Shown here: one piece after another, positions 51,707-61,776 of the stretch
Layout of the letters: the number at the start of each line of letters is the position of its first letter
How positions within the stretch are numbered: the stretch's first letter is position 1
Notes under the pieces: generated by a model
The model's input: the letters and a program-made list of their open reading frames with translations, nothing else
The model's database searches: none
What the model was told of the DNA's origin: nothing
Source: Candidatus Jettenia caeni
GTDB lineage: Bacteria; Planctomycetota; Brocadiia; Brocadiales; Brocadiaceae
Assembly: GCA_000296795.1 (NCBI GenBank)
Contig: BAFH01000003.1
Location: forward strand, 682,401 to 746,400
Length of the DNA: 64,000 nt
Direction: 5' to 3'
Translations under genes and position numbers: made by a program

Positions 51707-52429
51707 ATGAGAATGTATAAAAAGCTATTTTGTATTAGTATCATACCGGTGGTTGTCTTTTTTTCTCAGACAAACTACAGTAAGGCCGATGACGCCTGGC
51801 AGCTAGATGGTGACTCAGCAGAAATGAGCGATGACGAAGAGATCGAACAGGGTAAGAGAGTGGATGAATATATAAGGCATCACTTTTACCTGTGTGATGA
51901 TGCAGAGCTTATTCAGGCAGTTAACACTATTGCGCGCAAACTCATCATTCTTTCTGACCGGAAGACGCTTCCCTTTACCTGTACTATTATCCAATCCCGT
52001 TCAATCAATGCCTTTTCTGCCCCTGGCGGGTATATATACGTAACCTATGGCTTATTAGCATTTGCAAAAAGCGAAGATGAAGTTGCGGGGATTATTGGTC
52101 ATGAGATTGCTCATGCATCTCTTAGGCATGTTTCAAGATTGTATCACGAGGTTATGGAAAACTCTCATGGCAGCGAATCAGATCTTGATATAACCTTGCT
52201 CTTGAACAACCACCTTGAGGAATTTGAGCATGAGGCAGACTCCACCGGTGTTTTCTATGCGTATAAAGCAGGATTCAATCCGAACGGATTGCCAGATTTT
52301 TTGGAAAGACATCTGGATCTCATGATGAGTGACAGGATATTTAGTCTCTTGAATTTTAGTTTTTCTGTTAAGGTTAATTCGAGGATTAATCTTTTGAGAA
52401 AGTATATACCTACTTTAGAAAAGGAGTGA
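51707..52429 (+). CDS. M48-family metallopeptidase
   Basis: A 240-residue exported zinc protease. A signal peptide (MRMYKKLFCISIIPVVVFFS) is followed by the M48 core: INAFSAPGGYIYVTYGLL, H132-E-x-x-H136 (GHEIAHASLRH) and the third-ligand helix EFEHEADSTG. Like BepA/LoiP/HtpX relatives it probably degrades misfolded envelope proteins. The following rubrerythrin gene starts three bases after its stop, so the two are probably co-transcribed. Confidence 0.9.
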   Translation: MRMYKKLFCISIIPVVVFFSQTNYSKADDAWQLDGDSAEMSDDEEIEQGKRVDEYIRHHFYLCDDAELIQAVNTIARKLIILSDRKTLPFTCTIIQSRSINAFSAPGGYIYVTYGLLAFAKSEDEVAGIIGHEIAHASLRHVSRLYHEVMENSHGSESDLDITLLLNNHLEEFEHEADSTGVFYAYKAGFNPNGLPDFLERHLDLMMSDRIFSLLNFSFSVKVNSRINLLRKYIPTLEKE

Positions 52430-52432
52430 TGT

Positions 52433-52981
52433 ATGAAACAGATGACTGAACAAAATCTGATAAACGCCTTTGGCGGTGAAAGTCAGGCCCATATGCGTTA
52501 TCTGTATTTTGCCGACCAGGCTGATAAAGAAAACTTTCCCAATACCGCCCGTTTATTTCGGGCTATCTCTCATGCGGAATTTGTCCATGCTGGCGACCAT
52601 TACCGTGAACTCGTTCATTTAGAAGGCGGATTTGTGGCGAATAGTATGGCGACCTTTGGGCCTGGCGATACAAAGAAGAATATACGATTAGCTATCATGG
52701 GAGAAAACTTTGAGATTACCGAGATGTACCCTACGTATATTGAAGTGGCCAAATTCCAGGGAGAAAAAGGTGCAGAGAGGAGTTTTCGATGGGCTTACGG
52801 TACGGAAAAGATGCATAAAGCGCTTTTTGAAAAGGCGAAAGAGGATGTCGATAGAAACAGTGATGTCGCATTAGGGCCTATTCAAGTTTGTAGTGTCTGT
52901 GGATATACCCGCGAAGGAGAGGCCCCGGATAAATGTCCTTTGTGTGAAGCAAAAAAAGAAGACTTCATTGCCTTTCGGTAA
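52433..52981 (+). CDS. Rubrerythrin 1
   Basis: A 182-residue rubrerythrin with all expected diiron ligands: E16 (GESQAH), E49 and H52 (HAEFVH), E94 and E97 (FEITEMYP), E125 and H128 (TEKMH). The C-terminal rubredoxin domain has C153/C156 (CSVCGY) and C168/C171 (CPLCEA). It reduces hydrogen peroxide with electrons from NADH via rubredoxin or similar carriers. AAGGAG precedes the ATG, inside the end of the protease gene. Confidence 0.95.
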   Translation: MKQMTEQNLINAFGGESQAHMRYLYFADQADKENFPNTARLFRAISHAEFVHAGDHYRELVHLEGGFVANSMATFGPGDTKKNIRLAIMGENFEITEMYPTYIEVAKFQGEKGAERSFRWAYGTEKMHKALFEKAKEDVDRNSDVALGPIQVCSVCGYTREGEAPDKCPLCEAKKEDFIAFR

Positions 52982-53003
52982 TGCCAAAGATTTTATGAGG
53001 AAA

Positions 53004-53543
53004 ATGATTGAGCAGCAGTTCATGAATGTCTTTGGTAGTGAAAGCCATGCCTCTACACAGTATCTGCATTTTGCTCGCCAGGCTGATAAAGAAGGTTTTC
53101 CCAATACGGCTCATGTATTCCGGGCGATCGCTTATTCGAAAAAGGTTCAGGCTAACAACCACTATGCTGAGCTCAGACACCTGGAAGGGAGGTTTATGGT
53201 GAACTGCAGGGTAACATTCGGATTTGGCGATACAAGGAAGAATGTAGAATTAGCTATGGCAGAAGAGGAGTTTGTAATCACCGATGTATATCCTGTCTAT
53301 ATTGAGATCGCTAAGTTTCAAGGAGAAAAAGAAGCGGAGAAAAGCTTTACATGGGCTTATCTCGTTAAAAGAATACATAAAAAGCTTTTTGCAAGGGTAA
53401 AAGAAGTTATCGATGGTAATACTGATATAGAATTTGGTCCAATTCAGGTCTGTACGGTATGCGGATATACACGAAAAGGAGATACGCCGAATAAATGCCC
53501 CGTATGCAAAGCATCGAAAGAATATTTCATCGCTTTTCCATGA
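53004..53543 (+). CDS. Rubrerythrin 2 with degenerate diiron site
   Basis: A 179-residue tandem paralogue of rubrerythrin 1, easily aligned along its whole length (QADKEGFPNTAHVFRAIA, YIEIAKFQGEKEAEKSF). The rubredoxin cysteines are intact (CTVCGY, CPVCKA). Of the seven diiron ligands of its neighbour, five have changed: E49 is K46, H52 is Q49, E94 is V91, E97 is D94 and E125 is K122; only E13 and H125 remain. A normal diiron centre therefore seems impossible. The frame is open and well kept, so it may act as a rubredoxin-type electron carrier or partner subunit. The ATG at 53004 follows GAGGAAA. Confidence 0.9.
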   Translation: MIEQQFMNVFGSESHASTQYLHFARQADKEGFPNTAHVFRAIAYSKKVQANNHYAELRHLEGRFMVNCRVTFGFGDTRKNVELAMAEEEFVITDVYPVYIEIAKFQGEKEAEKSFTWAYLVKRIHKKLFARVKEVIDGNTDIEFGPIQVCTVCGYTRKGDTPNKCPVCKASKEYFIAFP

Positions 53544-53925
53544 AAGTATTGTACAATGAAAACCTTCCTTAAGAAAGCTTTTTAAGGGGAATTTTACTGC
53601 AGGATGCTTACCTTGATGATATTGGGTTGCAGACCAGAGCTATAGTATCTTACGGATGAAACAAAACATATCTGCATGATGCGCCGAATGCAAGTTACCA
53701 GCTTCATTTCTGCCTTATCCCGTTCAGTTCCAATCGCTGCTTACGACATACCGCATTCCGTGTCTGCTATTTTGCTCTGCTTGAAAAAATCCTTGAATTT
53801 AAAATATTTTGCCATTACTATAGTCGGGTTAATACTCATTATAGAATTACCGGTAGGGTGGATGAAGCGTAAGCGAATCCACCTTAGCATCTATAAAAAC
53901 ATTTTTACAGAGTAATGCAACAGCG
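53544..53925. other. Intergenic region with family F repeat
   Basis: No gene is supported. At about 53826-53890 lies a copy of family F (TACTCATTATAGAATTACCG, then GTAGGGTGGATGAAGCG ... GCGAATCCACC), related to 36058-36116. Confidence 0.65.
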
Positions 53926-54744
53926 ATGCATCGATCGGGGATAATTAGTTTACTTACGGACTTTGGCAATCAAGATGCATACGTGGGCATCATGAAAGGG
54001 GTAATAGCAGGGATTAATCCTGGCGCACATATTATTGATATCTGCCACAATATTCTTCCACACGATATAGGTAACGGCGCCTATCTCCTCTCTACATCTT
54101 ATAAATATTTTCCCAAAGGGACTATTCACGTAGCAGTTATTGACCCTGGTGTAGGAAGCGCCAGAGGTATTGTTTGTGTTGAAACGCAGGATTACCTGTT
54201 CCTTGCTCCCAATAATGGTCTCCTGAGTCTCATTGCCCGGAAGGAAAGGTTGAAAAATATCATTCATATAACCAATAGCAGGTATTTTCTGCCATCGCCG
54301 GGTCATACCTTCCACGGACGGGATATCTTTGCGCCTGTTGCTGCACATTTATCACGGGGAATAAAAATCCGGCAATTAGGTGCTAAGATAGATCAACTGG
54401 AGTGCCTTGATATACCAGAGCCGCGCTTTAAAAAACCGGGACAACTGGAAGGTCAGATTATTTCTATTGACCGATTTGGAAATCTTATTACCAATATTAC
54501 AAGAACGCATGTAGAAAGTTTAGCATTAGGTCAGAGAGACAGTGAAGTAATCATCGGGAAAAAGAAAATTTTGGGATTAAGCAAGACCTATGCGGATGTA
54601 AGCGACGGGAAATCACTTACTCTTATTGGAAGTGCAGGCTTTCTGGAAATCTCGGTAAACCAGGGAAATGCCCAAAAATATTTTAACGTAGACAGGGGCA
54701 GTAAAATAAGTATCCGTCTGATGAAGCATGCGCAGAGCCGGTGA
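53926..54744 (+). CDS. DUF62 SAM hydroxide adenosyltransferase
   Basis: A 272-residue protein of the DUF62 (SAM hydrolase/fluorinase-chlorinase) family: LLTDFGNQDAYVGIMKGVI at the start, HIIDICHNILPHDI, VAVIDPGVGSARG, FLAPNNGLLSLI, HGRDIFAPVAAHLS and ISIDRFGNLITNI. Non-halogenating members hydrolyse S-adenosylmethionine to adenosine and methionine. The full set of blocks points to the common hydrolase, not a halogenase. Confidence 0.92.
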   Translation: MHRSGIISLLTDFGNQDAYVGIMKGVIAGINPGAHIIDICHNILPHDIGNGAYLLSTSYKYFPKGTIHVAVIDPGVGSARGIVCVETQDYLFLAPNNGLLSLIARKERLKNIIHITNSRYFLPSPGHTFHGRDIFAPVAAHLSRGIKIRQLGAKIDQLECLDIPEPRFKKPGQLEGQIISIDRFGNLITNITRTHVESLALGQRDSEVIIGKKKILGLSKTYADVSDGKSLTLIGSAGFLEISVNQGNAQKYFNVDRGSKISIRLMKHAQSR

Positions 54745-54832
54745 TTTGCAGCTTTGCAAGGCTGAAGCCTTGCCCTACCTGTAAGAATAAAAATCTGCCG
54801 AAGGCGTTTTATTCAAAATACATAAAATACTC

Positions 54833-56200
54833 ATGTTAGACAAAACTTACAAAGAACAATTACAAATTTGGGACAAGACATATCTCTGGCATCCTTTCAC
54901 TCAGATGCAGGATTACATCAAAGAGACGCCCTTAATTATAGAAGAGGGAAGAGGCATCTTTTTGAAAGATATCGATGGCAAAGAATACCTTGACGGAGTT
55001 TCATCCATGTGGTGCAATTTGCATGGACATTGCAGGAAGGAGATCAATGATGCTGTAAAGCGGCAACTCGACAAGGTTGCGCATACTACCCTCCTGGGGC
55101 CTTCCAATATACCATCTATTTTATTAGCCAAAAAACTTGCAGAAATTGCGCCGGAAGGGTTGGAAAAGGTTTTTTATTCAGATAACGGTTCTACGGCCAA
55201 TGAAGTTGCTCTCAAGATGGCTTTTCAATATTGGCAACATAAGGGATGCAAGGATAAGACAGAGTTTGTTGCCTTACAGTATGGTTACCATGGGGATACC
55301 ATTGGGACCATGAGTGTTGGTGGTATAGATCTGTATCACAAAGCTTTCAGTCCTCTTTATTTCAAAACATCGTTTGCTCCCTCGCCGTATTGTTACCGGT
55401 GTCCATTGGGAAAGCAGAACAAAGATTGTGATTTACAATGTCTTGGTGGGTTAGAAGATATTTTAAAGGAAAAAGCAGATCGTATTGCCGCTCTTATTAT
55501 GGAACCACTGGTCCAGGGCGCCGGTGGAATGATTATCCATCCAAAAGGGTATTTATCCGGCGTCGCTGCCTTATGTAAGAAATACAACGTCCTCCTTATC
55601 CTGGATGAGGTACTTACCGGCTTCGGGCGGACAGGGAAAATGTTCGCATGCCTGCACGAGGGAGTTGTTCCTGATATTATGGCATTATCGAAAGGCATTA
55701 ATGGGGGGTATATGCCTCTGGCGGCCACGCTTTCAACGCAGGAGATTTATCATGCATTTCTGGGTGAATTTTCCCAGGTAAAAACCTTCTTTCATGGGCA
55801 TACCTATACAGGCAATCCCCTGGGATGTGCTGCTGCATTAGCGAGTCTCGGGTTATTTGAAAAAGATGATATCCTGAGAAATCTGGAACCCAAAATCAAA
55901 TACGTATATGACAAGCTAAAATCTTTTGAATCACTGGAACATGTTGGAGATGTGAGGCAATGCGGGCTTATCGCAGCTGTTGAGCTTGTTAAGGACAAAA
56001 CCACGAAAGAACCCTATCCATGGGAAGAGCGGATAGGGGTTCATGTGTGCCTCGAGGCAAAAAAACATAACTTGCTTATCAGGCCGCTTGGACATATTAT
56101 TGTCATTATGCCGCCATTGATTATCGGAATTGATGAATTGGATAGGATGCTCGATACTATCTATAAATCTATAGAGATTGTTACCGGTAAGAATAGCTAA
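54833..56200 (+). CDS. bioA: Adenosylmethionine-8-amino-7-oxononanoate aminotransferase
   Basis: A 455-residue fold-type I PLP aminotransferase of biotin synthesis. Blocks: WDKTYLWHPFTQM near the N-terminus and SSMWCNLHGH (both bind substrate in BioA), FYSDNGSTANEVALKMA, QYGYHGDTIGTMS, ILDEVLTGFGRTG, the PLP lysine in LSKGINGGYMPLA and FFHGHTYTGNPLGCAAA. It converts 7-keto-8-aminopelargonate to 7,8-diaminopelargonate with SAM as amino donor. bioD follows 122 bases later. Confidence 0.95.
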   Translation: MLDKTYKEQLQIWDKTYLWHPFTQMQDYIKETPLIIEEGRGIFLKDIDGKEYLDGVSSMWCNLHGHCRKEINDAVKRQLDKVAHTTLLGPSNIPSILLAKKLAEIAPEGLEKVFYSDNGSTANEVALKMAFQYWQHKGCKDKTEFVALQYGYHGDTIGTMSVGGIDLYHKAFSPLYFKTSFAPSPYCYRCPLGKQNKDCDLQCLGGLEDILKEKADRIAALIMEPLVQGAGGMIIHPKGYLSGVAALCKKYNVLLILDEVLTGFGRTGKMFACLHEGVVPDIMALSKGINGGYMPLAATLSTQEIYHAFLGEFSQVKTFFHGHTYTGNPLGCAAALASLGLFEKDDILRNLEPKIKYVYDKLKSFESLEHVGDVRQCGLIAAVELVKDKTTKEPYPWEERIGVHVCLEAKKHNLLIRPLGHIIVIMPPLIIGIDELDRMLDTIYKSIEIVTGKNS

Positions 56201-56247
56201 GGGAAACAGGAAAAACAGGAGAAATGGGCTTGCATACGAATGATTGA

Positions 56248-57033
<786 letters not shown>

Positions 57034-57129
57034 CGCTTCATAGTAAGGTATGGTGTATGATTTGCAAATAATTTGATTTGCCGGGTTCTCCCTTTTCTTA
57101 ACCCGGTTTACTTAGGAGTAAAAAAACAC

Positions 57130-58461
57130 ATGAATACTCAGTTAGAACTTGCACGTGATGGTATAATAACCGATGCAATGAAAGAGGCTGCTGCCTATGA
57201 TGATGTATCTCCGGAATTCATTCGTGAAGGCATCGCTAAGGGACAGATTGTTATCTATGGAAACCCGAATAGAAAGGCGCGGGTAATTGGTATTGGTAAA
57301 GGACTGAAAACAAAGATAAATGCCAGCATTGGTACCTCTCCTGATATCATTGATATTGATATGGAGGTGAAAAAGGCCCAAACTGCTGAGAAGTATGGCG
57401 CCGATACCCTCATGGAACTTTCAACGGGGGGAGACTTGACCAAGATCAGGAAGCGTGTACTTGATTCTATTTCTCTAACCGTAGGTACTGTGCCACTCTA
57501 TCAGGCTGCTATAGAAACGATTAAAAAAAAGAGTTCTATCGTATACATGGAAGCCGATTTTCTTTTTGATGTCATAGAACAACAGGCCGAAGAAGGTATT
57601 GGTTTTATGGCTATCCATTGCGGCATTAATCTTATAACACTTGAACGATTAAGGAAACAAGGATATCGCTACGGTGGACTCGTTAGCCGTGGCGGCTCAT
57701 TCCTTACTGCATGGATGAATCATAACAAGAAGGAAAATCCACTCTACGAAGAGATCGACCGCCTCATCGATATCATGAAAAAACATGATGTTATTCTTAG
57801 TCTCGGAAACGGGCTCAGGGCAGGAGCGATCCATGATAGTACAGACCGTGCTCAGATTCAGGAGCTTATTATAAACTCTGAAATTGCAGAATATGCGCAG
57901 AGTAAGGGTGTGCAGATTATTGTAGAGGGCCCCGGTCATATCCCCATTGACGAAATTGAAGCAAATGTACTTATCCAAAAGCGTTTGAGCAATAACGCCC
58001 CGTTTTATATGCTCGGGCCTATTACTACCGATGTAGCCCCCGGATACGACCATATCTCATCGGCTATTGGCGCTGCCTTATCATCGCGTTACGGGGCCGA
58101 TTTTATCTGTTATGTAACGCCGCCTGAACACCTGGCTCTTCCAGGGCCTGACGATGTCCGGGAAGGTGTCATGGCTGCCCGTATCGCCGCCCATGTAGGC
58201 GATATGGTAAAGCTTAAAGATAAAGTAAAGAATTTAGACCTGAAAATGGGTATTGCGCGGAGAGATCTTGATTGGAAGACCCAGTATGATACGGCTATCA
58301 CCAAAGAACGCGCACAAGAGATCCGTAGCAGCCGGCCCCCTATGGATGAAGATACGTGTACCATGTGTGGCAACCTCTGTTCATTGAAGGGTGTGATGAA
58401 ATACTACGAGCACGATCTCAAGAAAAGCCGCAAAAAGAGTGCAACTCCTGTAGCCTTTTAA
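57130..58461 (+). CDS. thiC: Phosphomethylpyrimidine synthase ThiC (or BzaF-like)
   Basis: A 443-residue radical SAM enzyme of the ThiC family in its short form. It opens with TQLELARDGIITDAMKEAA, has the core GADTLMELSTGGD, YMEADFLFD, VSRGGSFLTAWM, EGPGHIPIDEIEANV and GPITTDVAPGYDHI, and ends with the iron-sulfur motif CTMCGNLC (C-x2-C-x4-C). ThiC turns aminoimidazole ribotide into the thiamine pyrimidine; the close paralogue BzaF makes 5-hydroxybenzimidazole for cobamides, and the two are hard to separate by eye. No TPP riboswitch was recognised upstream, only a CCGGGTT/AACCCGG hairpin at about 57080-57105. GGAG lies before the ATG. Confidence 0.88.
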   Translation: MNTQLELARDGIITDAMKEAAAYDDVSPEFIREGIAKGQIVIYGNPNRKARVIGIGKGLKTKINASIGTSPDIIDIDMEVKKAQTAEKYGADTLMELSTGGDLTKIRKRVLDSISLTVGTVPLYQAAIETIKKKSSIVYMEADFLFDVIEQQAEEGIGFMAIHCGINLITLERLRKQGYRYGGLVSRGGSFLTAWMNHNKKENPLYEEIDRLIDIMKKHDVILSLGNGLRAGAIHDSTDRAQIQELIINSEIAEYAQSKGVQIIVEGPGHIPIDEIEANVLIQKRLSNNAPFYMLGPITTDVAPGYDHISSAIGAALSSRYGADFICYVTPPEHLALPGPDDVREGVMAARIAAHVGDMVKLKDKVKNLDLKMGIARRDLDWKTQYDTAITKERAQEIRSSRPPMDEDTCTMCGNLCSLKGVMKYYEHDLKKSRKKSATPVAF

Positions 58462-58473
58462 ATAAAAACATGG

Positions 58474-58543
58474 GAGACCACAGATTCATATATTTTTACA
58501 AATGCTTCGCCCCTACGTATCTGTGTAATCTGTGGTCTCTCTT
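58474..58543 (+). terminator. Terminator after thiC, partly built from a repeat
   Basis: GAGACCACAGATT (58474-58486) and AATCTGTGGTCTC (58527-58539) form a perfect 13-base stem, followed by TCTTTT. The 40-base loop contains ACAAATGCTTCGCCCCTACG, the half of repeat family B. It begins 12 bases after the thiC stop. Confidence 0.75.
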
Positions 58544-58561
58544 TTAAGATTTTATAAATCC

Positions 58562-60151
58562 ATGCCGGTAATCCTTCTGGAACCCCCACGCCCTGAAAAT
58601 CCAAGCCGATTTGAGGATGTAGTCAACGCCCCCTTATCGGCCTGTCTCTTTACAGGTTATATAGCCGCAGTGTTCAGGAAATATAAGATAGAAACAGAGA
58701 TTGTTAATGCGCACCTCTATGATTGGTCAATAGAGCAGACGATCGTACATCTTTTGAAGAGATCATTTCCTCTCCTGTGTGTTCATATGGTATATCTTTG
58801 GGAGATGACGCACGATATCTTTGATATGCTTTCAGTGATAAAATCAAAGAATAACATGGTACATATCAATCTTTATGGATACTATCCCACGTTTGCCTAT
58901 AAAAAAATCCTTACCGATTTTCCCTTTATTGATTCTGTAACCATTGGCGAACCTGAATTTACTTCCCTTGATCTTGCAAGGTATATTCTATCCCAAAGAG
59001 GAATTCCCCACTCCCCCTCTTCTGAAGATATCTCCCCCTTTCTTAAAGGGGGGTTAAAGGGGATTACCGGCCTTGCCCGGAGAGACAAAAGCGGAGAGAT
59101 TATTTTCCACCCTCGCCATCCCATGCAAGATCTGGATCAACTTCCTTATCCTGACAGGCAAGATAGAGAACTCTATAAGAAGAAAAATATTACAACGTAC
59201 ATACAGGGAAGCCGCGGGTGTTATGGACGCTGTACCTTTTGTTATCTCAATCCTTTTTATGGACAGATAGGCCAATGGCGCGGCAGGAGTGTAAAAAATA
59301 TCGTAGAAGAAATGCTCATATTACACCGTGAGTATTCCATCGGGAACTTCTATTTTTCAGATGCTAATTTTTTTGGTCCTGGAAAATCCGGAAGGGAACG
59401 GGCTATTACCCTGGCGGAACTCATACTCATCAATGATGTAAATATCCATTTCGGTTTTGAGTGCCGGGTAAATGATATTGAGGAATATTCCCTTTCAAGA
59501 CTGGTTATGGCAGGCCTTACCAATGTATTTCTCGGTTTAGAGAGTGGAGACCCTGAGTCATTAAAACGGCTTAAGAAGCATACTACTGTTGATGAAAATA
59601 AAAAGGCTATTCAGTTATTACGCGATTATGGGATTGAGCCTACCTTTGGTTTTATTATGTTCGAACCTCATTCTACGCTGGAAAGTGTACGAAATAATTT
59701 TGAATTTTTGAAAGAAGTGGAAATCATGACCTCTTCTGCAGTCACTGCGCACCTGCTCCATCACCGGCAAACTCTTTTTGAAGGGACACCTGACTACCAG
59801 TCTATGATGCATGAAATTTCCAACCCTCATACCTCGTTTACCAGGTATGAAGCGCTCTATAAGATACACGATCCAAAAATTGAGGCATTCTCGGAAATTA
59901 TTACCGCAGTTTGCAGGGCTGTCTTGTCTTTCATCCCAAAAGATTTTGATTGTGACGGAACAAAAACATCAAACACATCTGCCAAATCATCTTCATCCGA
60001 TACCGCAAACAATGCGCTTATCACTCTTTTTGAAAAAACACTTTCTGGTTTTGAGGCTCATACCATTGATTATTATAATTCTGATAAAGTAAAGGAGGTT
60101 AGTCAAAAATTGATATCCGAGATAGAGGCAAATATGCAGTCATCATCTTAA
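58562..60151 (+). CDS. B12-binding-type radical SAM protein
   Basis: A 529-residue protein. About residues 1-150 form a B12-binding-like Rossmann domain (MPVILLEPPRPENPS ... HINLYGYYPTFAYK, PFIDSVTIGEPE), without an evident DxHxxG histidine motif. About 210-420 is the radical SAM domain with C-x3-C-x2-C in GSRGCYGRCTFCY and FGFECRVND, GLESGD. About residues 145-168 are encoded by a family D palindromic repeat lying in frame (58996-59066; PSSEDISPFLKGG). The substrate is unknown; such enzymes often methylate unreactive carbons or rearrange rings. The frame could start at 58532, but that lies in the thiC terminator, so 58562 is used. Confidence 0.85.
   Translation: MPVILLEPPRPENPSRFEDVVNAPLSACLFTGYIAAVFRKYKIETEIVNAHLYDWSIEQTIVHLLKRSFPLLCVHMVYLWEMTHDIFDMLSVIKSKNNMVHINLYGYYPTFAYKKILTDFPFIDSVTIGEPEFTSLDLARYILSQRGIPHSPSSEDISPFLKGGLKGITGLARRDKSGEIIFHPRHPMQDLDQLPYPDRQDRELYKKKNITTYIQGSRGCYGRCTFCYLNPFYGQIGQWRGRSVKNIVEEMLILHREYSIGNFYFSDANFFGPGKSGRERAITLAELILINDVNIHFGFECRVNDIEEYSLSRLVMAGLTNVFLGLESGDPESLKRLKKHTTVDENKKAIQLLRDYGIEPTFGFIMFEPHSTLESVRNNFEFLKEVEIMTSSAVTAHLLHHRQTLFEGTPDYQSMMHEISNPHTSFTRYEALYKIHDPKIEAFSEIITAVCRAVLSFIPKDFDCDGTKTSNTSAKSSSSDTANNALITLFEKTLSGFEAHTIDYYNSDKVKEVSQKLISEIEANMQSSS
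58996..59066. repeat. Family D repeat inside a coding sequence
   Basis: CACTCCCCCTCTTCTGAAG, then CTCCCCCTTTCTTAAAGGGG and GGTTAAAGGGGATTA: the same C-run/G-run palindrome as intergenic family D copies at 35750 and 61440, here read through in frame within the radical SAM gene. Confidence 0.8.
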
Positions 60152-60160
60152 CCTGTTACC

Positions 60161-60185
60161 TGTAGGGCAAGGCTTCAGCCTTGCT
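60161..60185. repeat. Palindromic repeat family E
   Basis: TGTAGGGCAAGGCTTCAGCCTTGC, a short palindrome that recurs at 33130-33150, 54752-54778 and 63373-63397, always between genes. The copy here lies ten bases after the radical SAM stop and could also act as a terminator stem. Confidence 0.7.
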
Positions 60186-60281
60186 CCGTGTATGGTAGAC
60201 TTCCCGTGCGATTCTTGCTTAGGAAGAGAAAATAACATAGTGAGATATTTTTTAGGAAATCTGTATAGGTGAGGATTTTGA

Positions 60282-61289
60282 ATGAATAACGTAAACCATT
60301 CATCGGTTGATTATCTCGTCCAGCTTAGTTGTGGCTATTGGAAATCTTGTATACTCTTTGCCGCCGTAGAGTTTGATATATTTACCCTGATCAATAACGG
60401 CAAGCATACCAGGAAAGATATCTCGCAATCAATCCGTTCTGATGAACGTGCTACTGAGATGCTTCTGAACGCCCTCGTTTCACTTGAACTACTTACGAAG
60501 CAGGCAGACCGTTACGATAATTCTCAAATTTCAGAGCTTTATTTAGTAAAGGGAAAGCCTTATTATCAGGGGGATTTTATCCATCATCTCCATAATATCA
60601 TGGAAAACTGGACGATGATCCGGGAGACAATAGAAACGGGGAAGGCCGTCTCGTTGAAGGATTTGCCTGAAGAGGTAGACCCTCATGATCTCAGAGATTT
60701 TATTACCGCAATGCATGCTATTGCCTCGGTAAAGACAGAGATTCTTTGCAGCAAGATTTGTTTACAAGAAGCAAAAACGCTCTTAGACCTTGCAGGGGGC
60801 CCTGGCACATACGCCATTGCATGTGCAAAGGCTAACCCTCAGCTCCGTGCTGTGGTTTTTGACCTGGAGCATGTCGTTAAACTTACCCGGGAATTTATAC
60901 AAGCTGCCGGCGTGGAAGACCGGGTTATTACACAAGCAGGCAATTGCCTGGAGGATTCTTTCGGGGAGAATGCCTACGATGCTATTCTTGCTTCAAATCT
61001 TCTCCATATTTATAATCCCGAAAATAATAGAAAAATACTCAAGAAGTGCCATGATGCCTTAAGAAGCGGTGGGCAGGTTATTATCCACGAATTTGTGCTG
61101 GATGAAACCAGAACCCATCCGCAGTTTGCTGCGCTCTTCAGCTTAAATATGCTTATTGGCACACAGGAAGGCGCATCTTATAGCGAATCTGAGTACAGGG
61201 CATGGCTTGAGAACACTGGCTTTAAAGATATTAAAAGGATTGATCTGGTATCCAATTCATCATTAATTATTGGTAAAAAGATCCTATAA
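60282..61289 (+). CDS. O-methyltransferase (dimerisation plus methyltransferase_2 type)
   Basis: A 335-residue SAM-dependent methyltransferase. Residues about 12-100 form the winged-helix dimerisation domain (CILFAAVEFDIFTLINNGKHTRKDISQ, LLNALVSLELLTK). The catalytic domain has TLLDLAGGPGTYAIACAKANP (SAM loop), AVVFDLEHV, ILASNLLHIY and SGGQVIIHEFVLDE. The family includes plant-type and BchU-type methyltransferases acting on small aromatic or tetrapyrrole substrates. Its neighbourhood with a radical SAM protein suggests a shared pathway. GGTGAGG lies before the ATG. Confidence 0.88.
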   Translation: MNNVNHSSVDYLVQLSCGYWKSCILFAAVEFDIFTLINNGKHTRKDISQSIRSDERATEMLLNALVSLELLTKQADRYDNSQISELYLVKGKPYYQGDFIHHLHNIMENWTMIRETIETGKAVSLKDLPEEVDPHDLRDFITAMHAIASVKTEILCSKICLQEAKTLLDLAGGPGTYAIACAKANPQLRAVVFDLEHVVKLTREFIQAAGVEDRVITQAGNCLEDSFGENAYDAILASNLLHIYNPENNRKILKKCHDALRSGGQVIIHEFVLDETRTHPQFAALFSLNMLIGTQEGASYSESEYRAWLENTGFKDIKRIDLVSNSSLIIGKKIL

Positions 61290-61708
61290 TCATTTGGGAG
61301 CGAAATGTTTATAGACAAATCATTGCTTGTCCCCCTCTGTGAGGAGGATTTAGGGCATATGCATCAAGCTAAGAATGGTATTCCATAAAAAAGGAGGTAT
61401 CTCCTTGGAAAAAGAACAATGTGTGTCCCTGTTCCCCTCTAATTCCCCTAACCCCCTTTAAAAAGGGGGGGAACAAAGGATTTCCCTCTTTTCTAAAGAG
61501 GAATTAAGGGGGATTACGGGTAGTTTGTTATTCTTCGCCGGTTCCACATGTTATAGTATGCAAGAAATGAAACCGAACAGGATATGGAGAGAGTCAAGAT
61601 TTTTATTATATGCAGGTGTATGGGATGTACGGAACTCTTAACCACGTCATTGCGAGGGTATTGTCCGAAGCAATCTCTTGATGTATAGGAATTTCAATGT
61701 TTGTTGTA

Positions 61709-61776
61709 GGGGCGAAGCATTTGCTATTCAGAAAATAGACTGCATTCAAATGGAATGCCAGCAAATGCTTCGCCCC
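61709..61776. repeat. Palindromic repeat family B, copy 3
   Basis: Arms GGGGCGAAGCATTTGCT and AGCAAATGCTTCGCCCC around a 34-base loop; the flanks on both sides match copy 2 at 40823-40889, including the preceding half of family A and the trailing CCTAATTTGATGCATATGGG. Confidence 0.88.

Noticed and set aside
53926..54744. Possible fluorinase or chlorinase.
   Set aside because: The sequence has the common DUF62 hydrolase blocks and nothing that I can point to as a halogenase-specific loop.
57034..57129. A TPP riboswitch before thiC.
   Set aside because: The conserved CUGAGA and other thi-box sequences are absent and the leader is under 100 bases; only a simple CCGGGTT hairpin is seen.
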